A stretch of 64,000 bases of DNA from Hypoxylon rubiginosum (Eukaryota; Ascomycota; Sordariomycetes; Xylariales; Hypoxylaceae): positions 1,364,001-1,428,000 of the forward strand of contig CADCXA010000006.1 in NCBI GenBank assembly GCA_902806565.1, in the 5' to 3' direction. The position numbers and the translations under genes are program-made. Under the pieces are notes generated by a model. That model made no database searches, had not been told where the DNA came from, and worked only from the letters and a program-made list of their open reading frames with translations. Position 1 is the first letter of the stretch; each line of letters starts with the position of its first letter. Below, piece by piece: positions 21,518 to 32,930 of this stretch.

Positions 21518-24500
21518 GTCTTAACTGACCACCTAAAACATTTACGCGGCCAATGTTTCCATCAGCTCAAAGCCATTCAGAAATCAAAGGACTTGGGATG
21601 GTGCTAATTTATTCTATGCCCTTCTAGAGGGTCCTATTACTCCAGCAAACACTGGTAGTTTGTGGCGATTGCTCATAAATCAACTGCCAATTTGTTTTAT
21701 TTATTTTTCTTATTTTTCATCTTTCATTTTCAGTGGAAACTCGTACGTTGTTATTCATGCCGAGAGCTAAGGATGCATCAATGCTTATCAATAGTCCTGT
21801 ATTCCTACGATACCGCATTGGTAGCTGCATCTCCAGATGTAGAAGCAGAAGTACCTACGTACGTCCATATGCAATACCGAGACCGAGATAAAGAAGAGCG
21901 CGGATCTGGTTCTCCGGGGGTTATATCCCGCGTGATGGCCGAAATCGTACAGTTTGTAGGCTCGCGAGCTGCTGTCTGAGGAATGACGTAGGACGAACTC
22001 GGTCCATTCCTCACGGTGTATCCGAGCTTCCTTGTATGGACCTATTACATAGTACCTACATATGTAGGTATGTTAACATGCTAATCCATAAAGAAGATAG
22101 CTTCACTCAGGTCTCAGTATCGGATTCAACATCAAGCCTGTTTGCCTAAAGGAGATATACAGACACGGCGTTAAGGCTTAACAGCCGGGAACACAGATGA
22201 CATACCAGATTGCATATTCTTCCCATTAGAATCACTATCTCCTAGTTCATTACATCCGAGCTGCTCATGTCTTGCATCACTTGCATCATACCCACCGCTT
22301 CATGACGCGGCTTATTGCTTTAAGGCCCTACAATCAGACATATATACGTACATACTATGTAGGTTCTGGATAGGTGACACGACTTCTAAGTCATCTATTG
22401 AAACCTACACGTATGCCATCGAGTCTGGACGAGCCATGACCGTGTATCACAGCACCACTGGTACTATTCTACAATGCGAAGCTAGGAAGCCGATGCATCT
22501 TGATGCCCATCTTTTATATATCTTAATACAGATCTCAGGTGGACACGCAGACATAAGTCTGAAGGGGGGATTCAAGATTATGTCGGTAATCCGTCACGCC
22601 AATGCCATTTTAGGGAATAGAGCTCATGACCATATTGGGTAGGTAATCTAGACTCATCTGCAATCCTGATGCTGCAGGAGCTGAGCTGCGGACATTCGCC
22701 AGCTTCATCAATCGATACCGAGAGACGAGGATACACTTGGCTGCTGCACGAATACACTAGTAGTATTGACCATCAACCCTGACGATCTCCTCGAATATAC
22801 GAAGCTCTTCGGCCTTTAGCACTAGCTTCCCCATTCGCCAGGTCCGAGGTCTTAGCTAGGTTCCGATCCGAGTCGGTCCGGAGCTCGCTTAGCCACCTTG
22901 TCTTTTTGAGTGACCGGCTCGTTCAAGCTTCACTTTGCACGAAGCTATACGTCGTCTACCGGCGATATTGACGTGAGGATATTCTCACTTTCCCTTTCAT
23001 CCTATTCAATGCACATCTTTCAAGGCAGGCTTCTGCGCTATTATTGGTTAGCCAGGGCGATCCATCGATCCTAGCAGGCGGAGGCTAGCAAGCCTAGGAA
23101 GCAAGTATGATACCTGTCACCGACAAGGTAAGAACACTGACAAGGTGAGAATTGGTTCCGAAGGCAGACACTTTAGAGTACTGCCGTGGCTTCCTACGAT
23201 TCTATAGCAAGCATGAGGACCCGAGTCATCCGGTAGGAGACAAGACTTCAACCGGGTTTAATCACGTCAGCCGTTTATTTTTACATACTAGGTGGCAGAA
23301 TACGATGGGGCTGTCTTTTTCAATGTCCCTACTTCCTTTTCTATATGTAAAAAGAAGTGAAATTGCGAGCCTTACGACATGGACTCCCTTCGTTCTAGGT
23401 ATTTGGTTCTACTTTCTGGTGTCCTTTCGCTGCCCACCAAACAGCAAGCCTTTCGAGATCTTATTCGACAAGGGTGTAATTGTGCCTAGATAGGGTTTGA
23501 ACAGCTTAGAAGCATTATTTCTCAAGGCGTGTTGGATGCCGAATATATTCACCTAGTATCATTGTTAGGTATAATCTTCTAAAGTACCCAGGTATGCGAA
23601 AGGATAAAAGAATTTAAGGGATTATCGAACTTGGTAAATGGCTAATAACCCTTATAACTATAGTAGCGGATTATCAGCCTTGAAAGGTAATTTCTTGTTC
23701 TGATTTAACAGAAGGTTGTGTCGTTGATATTGTCGTGTAGATATCGAATACATATAAAATCCACCCAGCACGGCATAAAAGCTCCTGGAATATAAAACAC
23801 TTACCGCGATACCCATTCTTACACCATCATTGGGACCCCGTAGAACAGCCATCTCGCTGGTGTCGCCATGCTTCACTCACAGCTTAGCCAAGCCCCAACC
23901 GATGATAGACACAACAGAAGTTCATAACAGTGTATGCGTGTTTTACGCGCGTAGGCCAAACATGATCTTACATGGCTATGCGATTACCTACAGTAAGTAA
24001 AGCAGCAGTGAGTGTACAAGGTGGAAAGAGGATACAGCTTCCATTTTCATGCATATCGTAGCTCCGTCAAGGGTCAAGTATTACCTTGTCAGTATTAGAT
24101 ATGGCAAGAGAAAGAGCAAGCTATGCAGTCTATACCTCGGTAGATAGCTAATAGTTGATATATAAACTTACGCTTATAAATCATACCTACACCGTGGAGG
24201 AAGACTACCGCCGTATACTTGAGGACCTACTTATGTAGTTCCTGTATTTCATTCTCACCTATAGGCTGCATGGACGGTTCTCATACCTGTCGGCTATCTC
24301 TCCGCACCTACCTATCAACTCCAAAGGGGTAACAGTAGGATCGCGCTTGCGCTAAAGCCTGAGGGATAGAAGTGAGCGCCGTCATAGGCCGCACTATGCA
24401 TACATCCTCCCCAAAGGCCGGCATTGAATCTTTTTCGGCTTGCTAACGGTTGAAAGGGTAAGATCAGCAGGAGTGGGTTATATATTTGCCCATAAGCTTC

Positions 24501-25422
24501 GTAACACCAGTTGACATGCGATATGCGGTTGCAAGACCGATCATTGGATGCTGCTTCAGTAAATGAAAAGTGGACGAATATGAGAGGTAAACAACCGTTT
24601 TGAATGAGCTCCTGTCCGCATTTATAAAGGGGAACTTTCTCTCAGATTGAGCATAAACTGTACACAATGCGCTACCAAACCGCTTGATGAAGGCCAGCTC
24701 TGTTATTAATATGCATAAGAAGAACCGGCTGGTTATGTATGACAGCAGGTTGGCGATACCGGAGACCCATCGGCAAGACAACAGACAGGCAGACAGGCTG
24801 CTGCTACTGTTAATGCCACCGCCAAGCTTCCTTTCACTAAATGGAATCCGGAGAGCATCTTTTAATGCTCTTCACGATATGAATCCTAGACTGGACCACT
24901 TCCCAAGAGCCAACCAGGAGACGACGGCGACGATGACAAGAGCTGAAAAATGTCATCACCAGAAAGCTCATCAATAGAAAGATGGGCAGGGATCATAAGG
25001 CCATGATTCATGTCGTCGATACGTGTAAAGACTGGTTGGTGGCAGTGGTCAGTAAAGATTGGGATTGTGCTGTACATTACAGTTGTACTCGGATGATTTG
25101 GACGGCGTTGGCCGTGTTTATTCTGCATGCGGAGACGCCTCGGCGACAAGCTGCGCGTTGAATGGATGGATACATGTACCCATTGGGAGGAGGCCTTTGT
25201 GCTGGGCGACTTTGTTTACGGAAGATGGTTTCGAAAAACAGCTCTTGCCAGCCAGCCAGCGTGCGAGTGGCACATCCAGACACCGTAGACATGTGCTTAT
25301 ACTGTACGTGTGCGTCTAGGACCTACCGGCGTGAGCTCCAGTCCACAGCCAGTCCACTGTACATATATGTGCAATGCGTCCCGCACCTACATATACCGAA
25401 CTACATGTAAGTATGAGATGTA

Positions 25423-25446
25423 ATGAATATGAATATGAATATGAAT
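25423..25446. repeat. ATGAAT microsatellite
   Basis: Four perfect 6-bp copies in the gene-free region. Confidence 0.8.
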
Positions 25447-25878
25447 AATACAGACATTACCTATTACCTGCATACATATGTACATGCCTATCCCTAGCAT
25501 TATGGATTCCGTAAGGTATGTTGCTCAAATAAAACGTAAAACCTCCAAAGATAAAGAAACGAGTTATGAAACAGGAAACAGGACAGCTTACCTAATTATT
25601 CTTATTATAACAATACCTAATACCCGAGAAAGACATTGGGGTTTGATAAAATGGGTTTCGAGAAGCAACGCTGATTGATAATGCTGCTAATGATATGTAC
25701 CTCTCAAAGTCAAAGTCTCAAATAGAACTCGTCCCATTGGCTCATTCATTAGGATAACAGTTCTTGCAGATTTGCAAGCTTGCAGACTTGACGGCTTAAC
25801 GGGCAGGGAGGTTTGTGCACGGACCAACGTTGGAACCAAGCCCAGCAAAGCAACTTTATTAGGTCACCATCATAGAGT

Positions 25879-25914
25879 GACAGGGTGGACAGGGTGGACA
25901 GGGTGGACAGGGTG
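25879..25914. repeat. Tandem repeat of GACAGGGTG
   Basis: Four perfect copies of a 9-bp unit. About 70 bp further on lies a looser CATACA/CATACAAC repeat (about 26003-26060). Confidence 0.85.
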
Positions 25915-26815
25915 AATTCAGTAGGCGCCTTCCAGAACCCCGATCTGGACTGGACGTTGTCTCCGCTTTTGCACGTTTTGGCTACTACGCTACCTGTCCT
26001 ACCATACAGCATACAACATACAGCATACAACAGCATACAACCATACAGCCATAACCATACCGTACTGTACGATACATGCCTGTCCAGCTGCCTACTTCTC
26101 TACCTGCTAGATACATACCTGCCTACCAACACTCCACACTCCACACTACTACTACATACTATTACCTACCTCAACCTTACACCAGCAAGGAGCCAGGCCT
26201 ACCTGAATCCTGAATCCGAACCTCCTCGAACTTCTAAATATTAAATCCCTTTGGCTTGGCTTCATCCATCCAAAAAGCCTCTTCGACACTACATCACCTA
26301 GAAGAAAATTCCCAACTCCGAAAAACATCCTCCATAGTGCTTGTGAACTTCTTCACAAGCCCGGAGGCTTTTTTCTTTTATAAAAGTTGTTCTTGCTTGT
26401 TTTTTTTATAACTTCCCTTTTGTCTTCTCTCTCCTGTTCGTATCGATTTGGCTCGAGAGGAACATAGACCTGTTGGTTTAGGGGATACATAAATCCCTAG
26501 GGGAGAAAAAAAAGAGAATAGGCATATTGGCTTCTTAATTGATTGCTTCTTGACCAGCTTTCCTTTCTTTTCTGCACCGCAGGCGGTTATTTCGCCTTTA
26601 GGTTTTTATTTACTAAGAAAGCCCGTCGTCCCCGATATTTCGCCTGCCAATCCGAACGACGTATGATATCCATATCGATCACGACGCCTCCGTCGTGCCC
26701 AAGCACCGTCAACAGCTCTACCAGGAAGCTTCCCATCCACCTTTCGTCGGCTTCGAATCCCTCCGTCTCCCATTCGCCCGCCCTTGCGCATCTCAACTAG
26801 TAGACCCTCTCCAAC

Positions 26816-29026
26816 ATGGCAGCCGCTGTTCGACGTAGGAAAATGATCGGCCACCGCCGACGAGTGGAGGATGAAGGCGAGGAGGAAGGAGGCCTTGACC
26901 AGCTCGATATCGACGATGACTCGCTAACCGATGGGTCCATGGCTTCCGAGGACCCCGACCCAGCCGATGACAGCGATACTAGTAACGTCGATGAGGCATC
27001 GCCTACAACGCCTGCTGCCCCGAAGTTGACTGGGCAAGCAGCCAATGGCAACGGCAATGCGGCGAAGAGAACGCACACCAAGTCTTCCGGCAGCCCTCCT
27101 ATCAAGAATGCCAGAAAGTCCGCCCAGAATGTTGCATCTGACACTGACTTTATGCTGAACAAGCTGAGCATCTCGGACGAAGCCGCCCCGGTCCAGGAGC
27201 TAAATTTCGAGGACTCTACCGAACCCCCGTCCAGGTCCTCGGCCCCCATAGTGGTCAGCTCGAATTCCGCTGCTGCCAATACAGATCACTCGCACGAACC
27301 TTCCGGTGATCGGCGTCGAAAGGAACACGAGGAATACAGGCGCAAACGGGACGAGGATCCATCTTTCGTTCCCAACCGAGGGGCCTTCTTCATGCATGAC
27401 CACAGACACGCCGGCCCCTCTGCCAACGGTTTCCGCCCATTTGCCAGGGGCGGTCGAGGTAGAGGTCGTGGCGGCATCGGAGGCCCTTTTGCCCCAATCA
27501 AGTATGTGGCTACAACTCATCATTCATCAACTACCTCGCTAGCTAACACACACAGCCATCAATTACACAGTCCGGCTGATCCTACGACCAACGGCCCCTG
27601 GGCTCACGACATGCACGAGATGGTAGCACAGCCGGTACACGCCCGACAGCCACGGCCCTCATTTACTGATGAGGGACCTCCGAACGGTGATGGTTTTATT
27701 CGTACCTGTGCTCCGAGCGTCACGCCGATCAACCGGACGATGGCTACGGAGAAGCATGTCGGCAACGTACAGATCAGAGTCTTCTTCCCGGGAGTCAAAG
27801 AGCCTGTTGTTTTCTCAGGCATACAAATACGGCAATATACCAAGCTGCCGGATCATCGACCGCCGTTGAGACGCGACAAGCCAGTCCGCATCTCCTTGCC
27901 TGACTTCCCCCCTCGGTACATCTTCCCGGCCACCGATAGGTCTTTCATATTTATACCCCGAGCAATGCGTCCAAATCAACGGTTACGAGGCAAGCCAAGG
28001 TCTGGTCTCGGTTCTATCGGAGGCTTCTCTAGGCGGACGAGTGTATTTGGAGGGAGTGTGTATGCTGGTAGTGCGTATACACCGAGTGTTGCTCTCAGCC
28101 GGCGATCTTCTATTGCCCCCGACTTGGGCAGAGACTACATTGTCTCTCCGACTGGTTCTACCATGTCTCGACCACCGCTACCCTATGATAACACTCGACC
28201 TGTTGTTAGGCTTCCTCCTCAAGGTCGGACAGAGCAACAGCTTGCTGCCGTCGATGGTGCACCAGCAGAGGGTCTGGCCGGCGTTGGACAACCCATTATG
28301 TATGATCTATCCATGGCCCAAACCCAACCCGCGGCTCAAAAACCGACCTTCCAGGAGAACCGGCCAGTCCCTATCCCTATGCATCAGCCTCGCCCGCAGA
28401 AGACAGTCTCGGTTGCCGGCATTGAGTCTCCGGAAATGCACCATCACCCATCTCAACCATATCAGCAGGCGTTCCATCAGCAAGTTCCTGTCCAGGTGTC
28501 TACGAGTCTGAGTCAAGAATCGCACGTCCGCCATCCATCTTATCAGTCTCAGCATTCCACCGGCACCCCACTCTCGCAGATTCCAGAGCGCGCTATTCAC
28601 GCTGCCCCTTTCCAACCGAACCAATTCTCCCAGCAGAATTATTATCAGCCGTACCAGATGATGCAACCGCAACAAGGTTATTACTATCCTCCCGCCCCCT
28701 ATCCCAACACGCTGGCACCGTCTGCTGCAGCACCTGCCTTTGTTCCAGGGTCGCAACAAGGTCAATCTCAGGGGGAATCACCTAGCAGCCAGCCAACGGG
28801 GCAGAATACCCCGAATTCCAATTTGGTTGCTCAAGAGGTCAACGGCATGGTCTATTATTATGATGCGTCTCAGTTACCACCTATGACTACGTACAACCCG
28901 TACCCAGCACCTCAGGGTTATCCGATGCCTGGCGGTGTGGTTGGCATGAACGGTATGGTTACGCCGAGTCCAGACGGCTATTACTTTCCTCCGCCAGCCC
29001 CTGGCGTGGTTTATTATCCACAGTAA
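26816..29026 (+). CDS. Btz/CASC3 (Barentsz)-domain protein
   Basis: 736 residues as a continuous frame, or 718 if 27502..27555 is an intron. The Btz/SELOR core is visible at about residues 165-270: RRKRDEDPSFVPNRGAFF, then an RGG-rich stretch (GGRGRGRGG), then GPWAHDMHEM. In animals this domain clamps eIF4AIII and RNA in the exon junction complex; a matching role in nuclear or cytoplasmic mRNP here follows from the family. The N-terminus is basic then acidic. The C-terminal half is Pro/Gln/Tyr-rich and disordered. The 54-nt stretch starts GTATGT, has GCTAAC close to a CACAG end, is a multiple of three and lacks a stop, so both readings stay open; splicing brings the two halves of the Btz core together, which favours an intron. 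Confidence 0.85.
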   Translation: MAAAVRRRKMIGHRRRVEDEGEEEGGLDQLDIDDDSLTDGSMASEDPDPADDSDTSNVDEASPTTPAAPKLTGQAANGNGNAAKRTHTKSSGSPPIKNARKSAQNVASDTDFMLNKLSISDEAAPVQELNFEDSTEPPSRSSAPIVVSSNSAAANTDHSHEPSGDRRRKEHEEYRRKRDEDPSFVPNRGAFFMHDHRHAGPSANGFRPFARGGRGRGRGGIGGPFAPIKYVATTHHSSTTSLANTHSHQLHSPADPTTNGPWAHDMHEMVAQPVHARQPRPSFTDEGPPNGDGFIRTCAPSVTPINRTMATEKHVGNVQIRVFFPGVKEPVVFSGIQIRQYTKLPDHRPPLRRDKPVRISLPDFPPRYIFPATDRSFIFIPRAMRPNQRLRGKPRSGLGSIGGFSRRTSVFGGSVYAGSAYTPSVALSRRSSIAPDLGRDYIVSPTGSTMSRPPLPYDNTRPVVRLPPQGRTEQQLAAVDGAPAEGLAGVGQPIMYDLSMAQTQPAAQKPTFQENRPVPIPMHQPRPQKTVSVAGIESPEMHHHPSQPYQQAFHQQVPVQVSTSLSQESHVRHPSYQSQHSTGTPLSQIPERAIHAAPFQPNQFSQQNYYQPYQMMQPQQGYYYPPAPYPNTLAPSAAAPAFVPGSQQGQSQGESPSSQPTGQNTPNSNLVAQEVNGMVYYYDASQLPPMTTYNPYPAPQGYPMPGGVVGMNGMVTPSPDGYYFPPPAPGVVYYPQ

Positions 29027-30393
29027 AATATTTACGCATCAAGACTTGCTATTATCGCTTTTAATTACCTAGCTCAAGGCCGAAGTCTACGCAGCCGCTC
29101 ATACCTCATGTCAACGGCGTTGGGCATTTCTAGCATCGCTACTTAGCATACCGACCTGGCTGATGCCTAAGGGCTCTCTTTCTGATCCATGTCCTTGGAC
29201 CACCGTCGTCAGTATACAGCACAATTCATTATCCTCCTACGGCACTGCGGCGATGCTGGGAGAACCGAACTCCCTTCTCCCGCCCTACCCTGAGCTTGGA
29301 TCCCGATGGTCAGGAAACATCATCTTTCCTAACTACACCCATTTAAGACCTTTTTCGGATTCTTTCGGATTCTAGCTTCCTATCGTGTTTTTTCAACGAC
29401 CTTTTTTTCCGGGAGGGGAATCCATACCGCAAAGGCGTTTGGTGGAGTTTGTGTTTTTTTTTTTTTTTTTACGAATCATTTTGGCTTTTTTTCCCCCCGC
29501 CGCATGACAAGCAGGATATTGGACGAGGAGGGTTTATTATTTTTGTCCTCCCTCGTTCGGTGTAGATGTTGTTAGGTTTACCATGGGGAAAGATGAAGAT
29601 GGGGGGGATAGTAGTAGCTGGGGAAAGTCAACGACGAACGCCTGAAGTCGAAGCTGAAGGAAGTTGGTCACAACAACCTAAGAGCCGAGGAACCAAAAAG
29701 ACAAACAACAGCCGGTCGGTCGGTCAGCCAGTCAGTCAGTTGCGGACGTGGAAAAACCTATAGTATTTACCCTCCTCCCCCTTCGACCCGCTCGTTTGTC
29801 TCCCTGATGGTGCGTGACCTAATCGTGGAACGAGACTCGTGCTCAGTATGGTTTTAATGTATCTATATTACACATCACGACGGTGTCGAACAAGTCAAAT
29901 TAATATCGCTAGTGATCGTCTTGGAAGTGTTAACTGCTTGCTGTGCTGAGTTTCGTGAGGTGACTTGATAACTTGGCGAATGTTGCTCCCGTTCTATCGA
30001 CGAAAAGTAAAATGAGGTATTAACTATTTATTAAAAATTAATAACGGCGTCAAGTAAGAAATCTTACCTAGTAATAGTTAAAATGGTCCTCAAATGCCAC
30101 AAGTTCCGTAATAGAAAGAGCACATATAGCGTGTCACTAAGAAGACGGCAGGTAGTAGAGAAATAGGGGTAAGAATGCGGCAATTCCATTCGTGTAGGTA
30201 GAGATCGTGCTATGAAGACACCTGTAACCTAATACTGTATCGAGTGTGCCTAGCTGAACAATTTCGAATCCATCAACCATCAATGGTGCCACGACAAGCG
30301 AGACCAAAGCCTACAGCAGCCCGGTGTTCAGTCTGTACCATAAGCCATGCGCACCTACGTATGAGTCCAGCCAGAGGTTTGACCACCGTACGT
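29027..30393. other. Intergenic region between convergent genes
   Basis: 3' flanks of the Btz gene and of the aspartic peptidase gene. Contains a T17-type run at about 29453-29470. No gene is supported. Confidence 0.55.
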
Positions 30394-32004
30394 TCAGGGG
30401 TCCTCTGTAGATTCAGCTGCATCGACTGCTAGCAAGTCGATACTGTGGAGTTTCTCTTTCCCTCCACCTTCGCTGTCAGGGGAATCAGGCGGCGGCTCTA
30501 GATTCTGTGTCTCTTCGATCTTGGGCACAAGGCCGAGACGCTTATTGCCCTGATCCCAGACCTTTTTGAACGACAAGTTAGACCAACATCACCAGATAAA
30601 AGATTACAGAATGACAAGGGGGCGGACGAGAAGACATGGGGAAGACAAGGGGGTTGGATGAGAAGGAAACGGAAAACTCACAGCGTAGACGCTCTTCAGA
30701 AACGTATCGCCGAGGATATCAAAAGGCATCTCGCCACGGCTCTGTACGCCTCCGTACCAGTTCTGTTTGTCGTCTGTGAGGGCGAAAGCCAAGTCCTCTT
30801 TCTGAATCACGTATTCCGCATCGCCGACAGCAACTTTCAGTTCAGGCAGGTCGTCTGCCTTCACAGTAATAGGGAAGATGTAGCCTTGGTTAGCCCAATC
30901 GTAAGTCGCCCCGGGAATATGGTCATAAATCTTTTCGACCACCTTGTCCGACATGAGTGCAAGCGTAGTGCCAGTATCAGCGATGGCAGTATTGCCGCTA
31001 AGTTCGATTTTCTCGCCGTTGATGGAGCATGACTCAGACGATATGGACCAGAAGCCATCGGAGTTGTCAACCTCAGTCCAGTGGATGTCCTGGCCGGACT
31101 TCTTGACGAGGTCTTTATCAATGAAGCCGAAGGTATAGAAGGACTTGGGGTCCTTGTCACGCGAGCTGTAAAAGGCCGAGGTGAAGAGCTCGGACGCCTT
31201 GGGGATATCCTCCTGCTTGATCATGTTTTCGACTGGAGTAGCTTGGGGGTCGGCCTCGCCGGCATCCGTGACCGTGTTGATCTTGCCCCATGCAAGGCCA
31301 AGGAGGCCGTCGCCAGTACTCTGGGAGAATTGACGAGACATCTTGGTAGCACACTCAATGGTCTGCTTCTTGATAGTCAACCCACCCACTTCCAGTGTAT
31401 CGCTGACACAATCACCAGAAGCAGTCGAGCCGTCTCCATACTGTATCTTCCACGACTTCCCGGACAGCTTCTTGAAAGTCTTGGACTTCTTGGGGTTATA
31501 CACATTGTGGCCCGACTGGGTGGTCTTGTCTTGAAGGGTTGAGAAAACCTGTTGTGGGACCATTAGATGGAAGTAAATACAAAAATAGGAAGAGCTTGGA
31601 CATACCCAGGTATCAGCGGAACCTGTGTCGAAGTCGAGGAGCAGGTTCTGCGCGGGCGAGCCGATTCCGACCTTGCAGATATACATGGAATCATTCTGCT
31701 GATCGTCGGCGGTGACTTCGCCGGTCTGGTCACGGTCCTGGTCGAGGCGTTTGACTAGCGTTCGCTCAGTGTGGACAGTGCCTCCGAGAGCGCCCTTGAG
31801 TTCTTCGGGGAGAAGGCCATGTTGCCTGACCTTGTCAACATGAAAGTAGGGACCAGGCTTGGTAGGTTGAAAGCCGAAGCGGTTCAACAGGTAGACATAG
31901 GACTTGGTACCATGACGCTGGTAATTCTGGTTGTGAATTACCTTGACCTTGGAAAGGCCAAGGTCCTGCTTGATTTTGTCTTGGGCAGCGTAAAGGGAAT
32001 CCAT
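30394..32004 (-). CDS. Pepsin-family (A1) aspartic peptidase without a visible signal peptide
   Basis: Three exons: 31606..32004, 30682..31548 and 30394..30561, in frame for 477 residues. Catalytic motifs of the A1 family are both present: FDTGSADTW (Asp at about 126) and IADTGTTLAL (Asp at about 324), with YGDGSTASG flap sequence between them and GDTFLKSVYAVWD near the end. The start is the ATG at 32004 in a CACCATGG context. An in-frame ATG 18 codons upstream would add only a basic stretch. The N-terminus (MDSLYAAQDKIKQDLG) is not a signal peptide under either start. A long prosegment-like region (about 20-100) precedes the mature enzyme, and the C-terminus ends in an acidic Pro/Ser-rich tail. 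The first intron (57 nt) is in phase and free of stops, but splicing restores the usual W-V-F strand after the active site. Secretion cannot be assumed. Confidence 0.92.
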
Positions 32005-32930
32005 GGTGAGCTTAGAGTATTTGATGAGGCGTTGTAGATGACGATTGATATTCCGCATAGAATGGAATTGCTAGAAATGTGCTATATAGAGAGCAAAGGA
32101 TACTATAGTGGTATGTGTATTGAATGAAGAAGATGGGGAGGATGTGAGAGAGAAGAAAGTCAGGAAACGAGGGAACATGTTGACGTTAAAGACCAGGAGC
32201 CGTCCATCTCGCCTCTACTTCTAATCTCGTGAAGGAAAGAAGCAGTAGGGGTGACACTTAGAGAAGATGCATATTGAGAAGGCACCCGGCACTCTAGTGA
32301 TTCACCATTGTTACAGAATTACCATTTCCACCCATAAACAGTTGTTCCTTCTTGTGATAGACGATGACGTCTTGTCTTGAATTAACAGACAACTCGGGTG
32401 TTAGCAACACTGAACATGATAACCGGCAATATGAAGAGGAGGTAGATGACATGTGAAATCCCACCGTCGCGGAACTGATGTTTAAGATACTGCTACTCGA
32501 ACGTTTTGTCGTGGCACCTCGACTGTGTTATTGATACATGTATGTCTCATTTCGCGGACGTTGCTCTGTATTTACTTCATCTCATAGCCGTGAGTCAAAG
32601 CGTGTCCCACTTGACGGCATATGTCTTTTGGGGATGTTCATGTAAGCGTACCTACCTACCGATGTAGATAGGTATGCCCAGAACGTCAAAGTTCTAGTGA
32701 TGCCTCCAACGACGTGATGAAGTGGCTTTCCACCCTGTGTTCTATCTTGGAGGAGGTTACTGAAAGACTGAAATCTCAACATGCCGTAGGTCTCTCTTTT
32801 CTGTCTTGAGACAATTTGACTACCAGCTGTTCGAGACTAGAAAGTATGACTGACCAAAATAAGTCTTGTCATCGACCCTGGATATGGTTTCAACGTCGCC
32901 GATGTCTAGTAAGCCCCGAAATAATTGCTG
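32005..32930. other. Intergenic region upstream of the aspartic peptidase
   Basis: Promoter of the peptidase and 3' flank of the lyase gene, both on the minus strand. One TGAGTCA heptamer lies at 32591-32597. No gene is seen. Confidence 0.55.

Larger units (their letters stand above)
19779..26815. other. Seven-kilobase region without a recognisable gene
   Basis: Flanked by the 5' ends of the NBR1-like and Btz genes. Open frames are all under about 120 codons, do not share splice logic, and show no protein pattern that I recognise. It contains three tandem repeats (21128-21171, 21491-21517, 25879-25914), an ATGAAT repeat at 25423-25446, several AGGTACCT palindromes near 21450-21480, and an A/T-rich leader before 26815. 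It could be regulatory DNA, decayed mobile DNA or non-coding transcripts; I cannot tell which. Confidence 0.5.

Noticed and set aside
23152..23493. 113-codon open frame with two hydrophobic stretches
   Set aside because: No Met context, splice partners or family pattern; ordinary for 7 kb of non-coding DNA.
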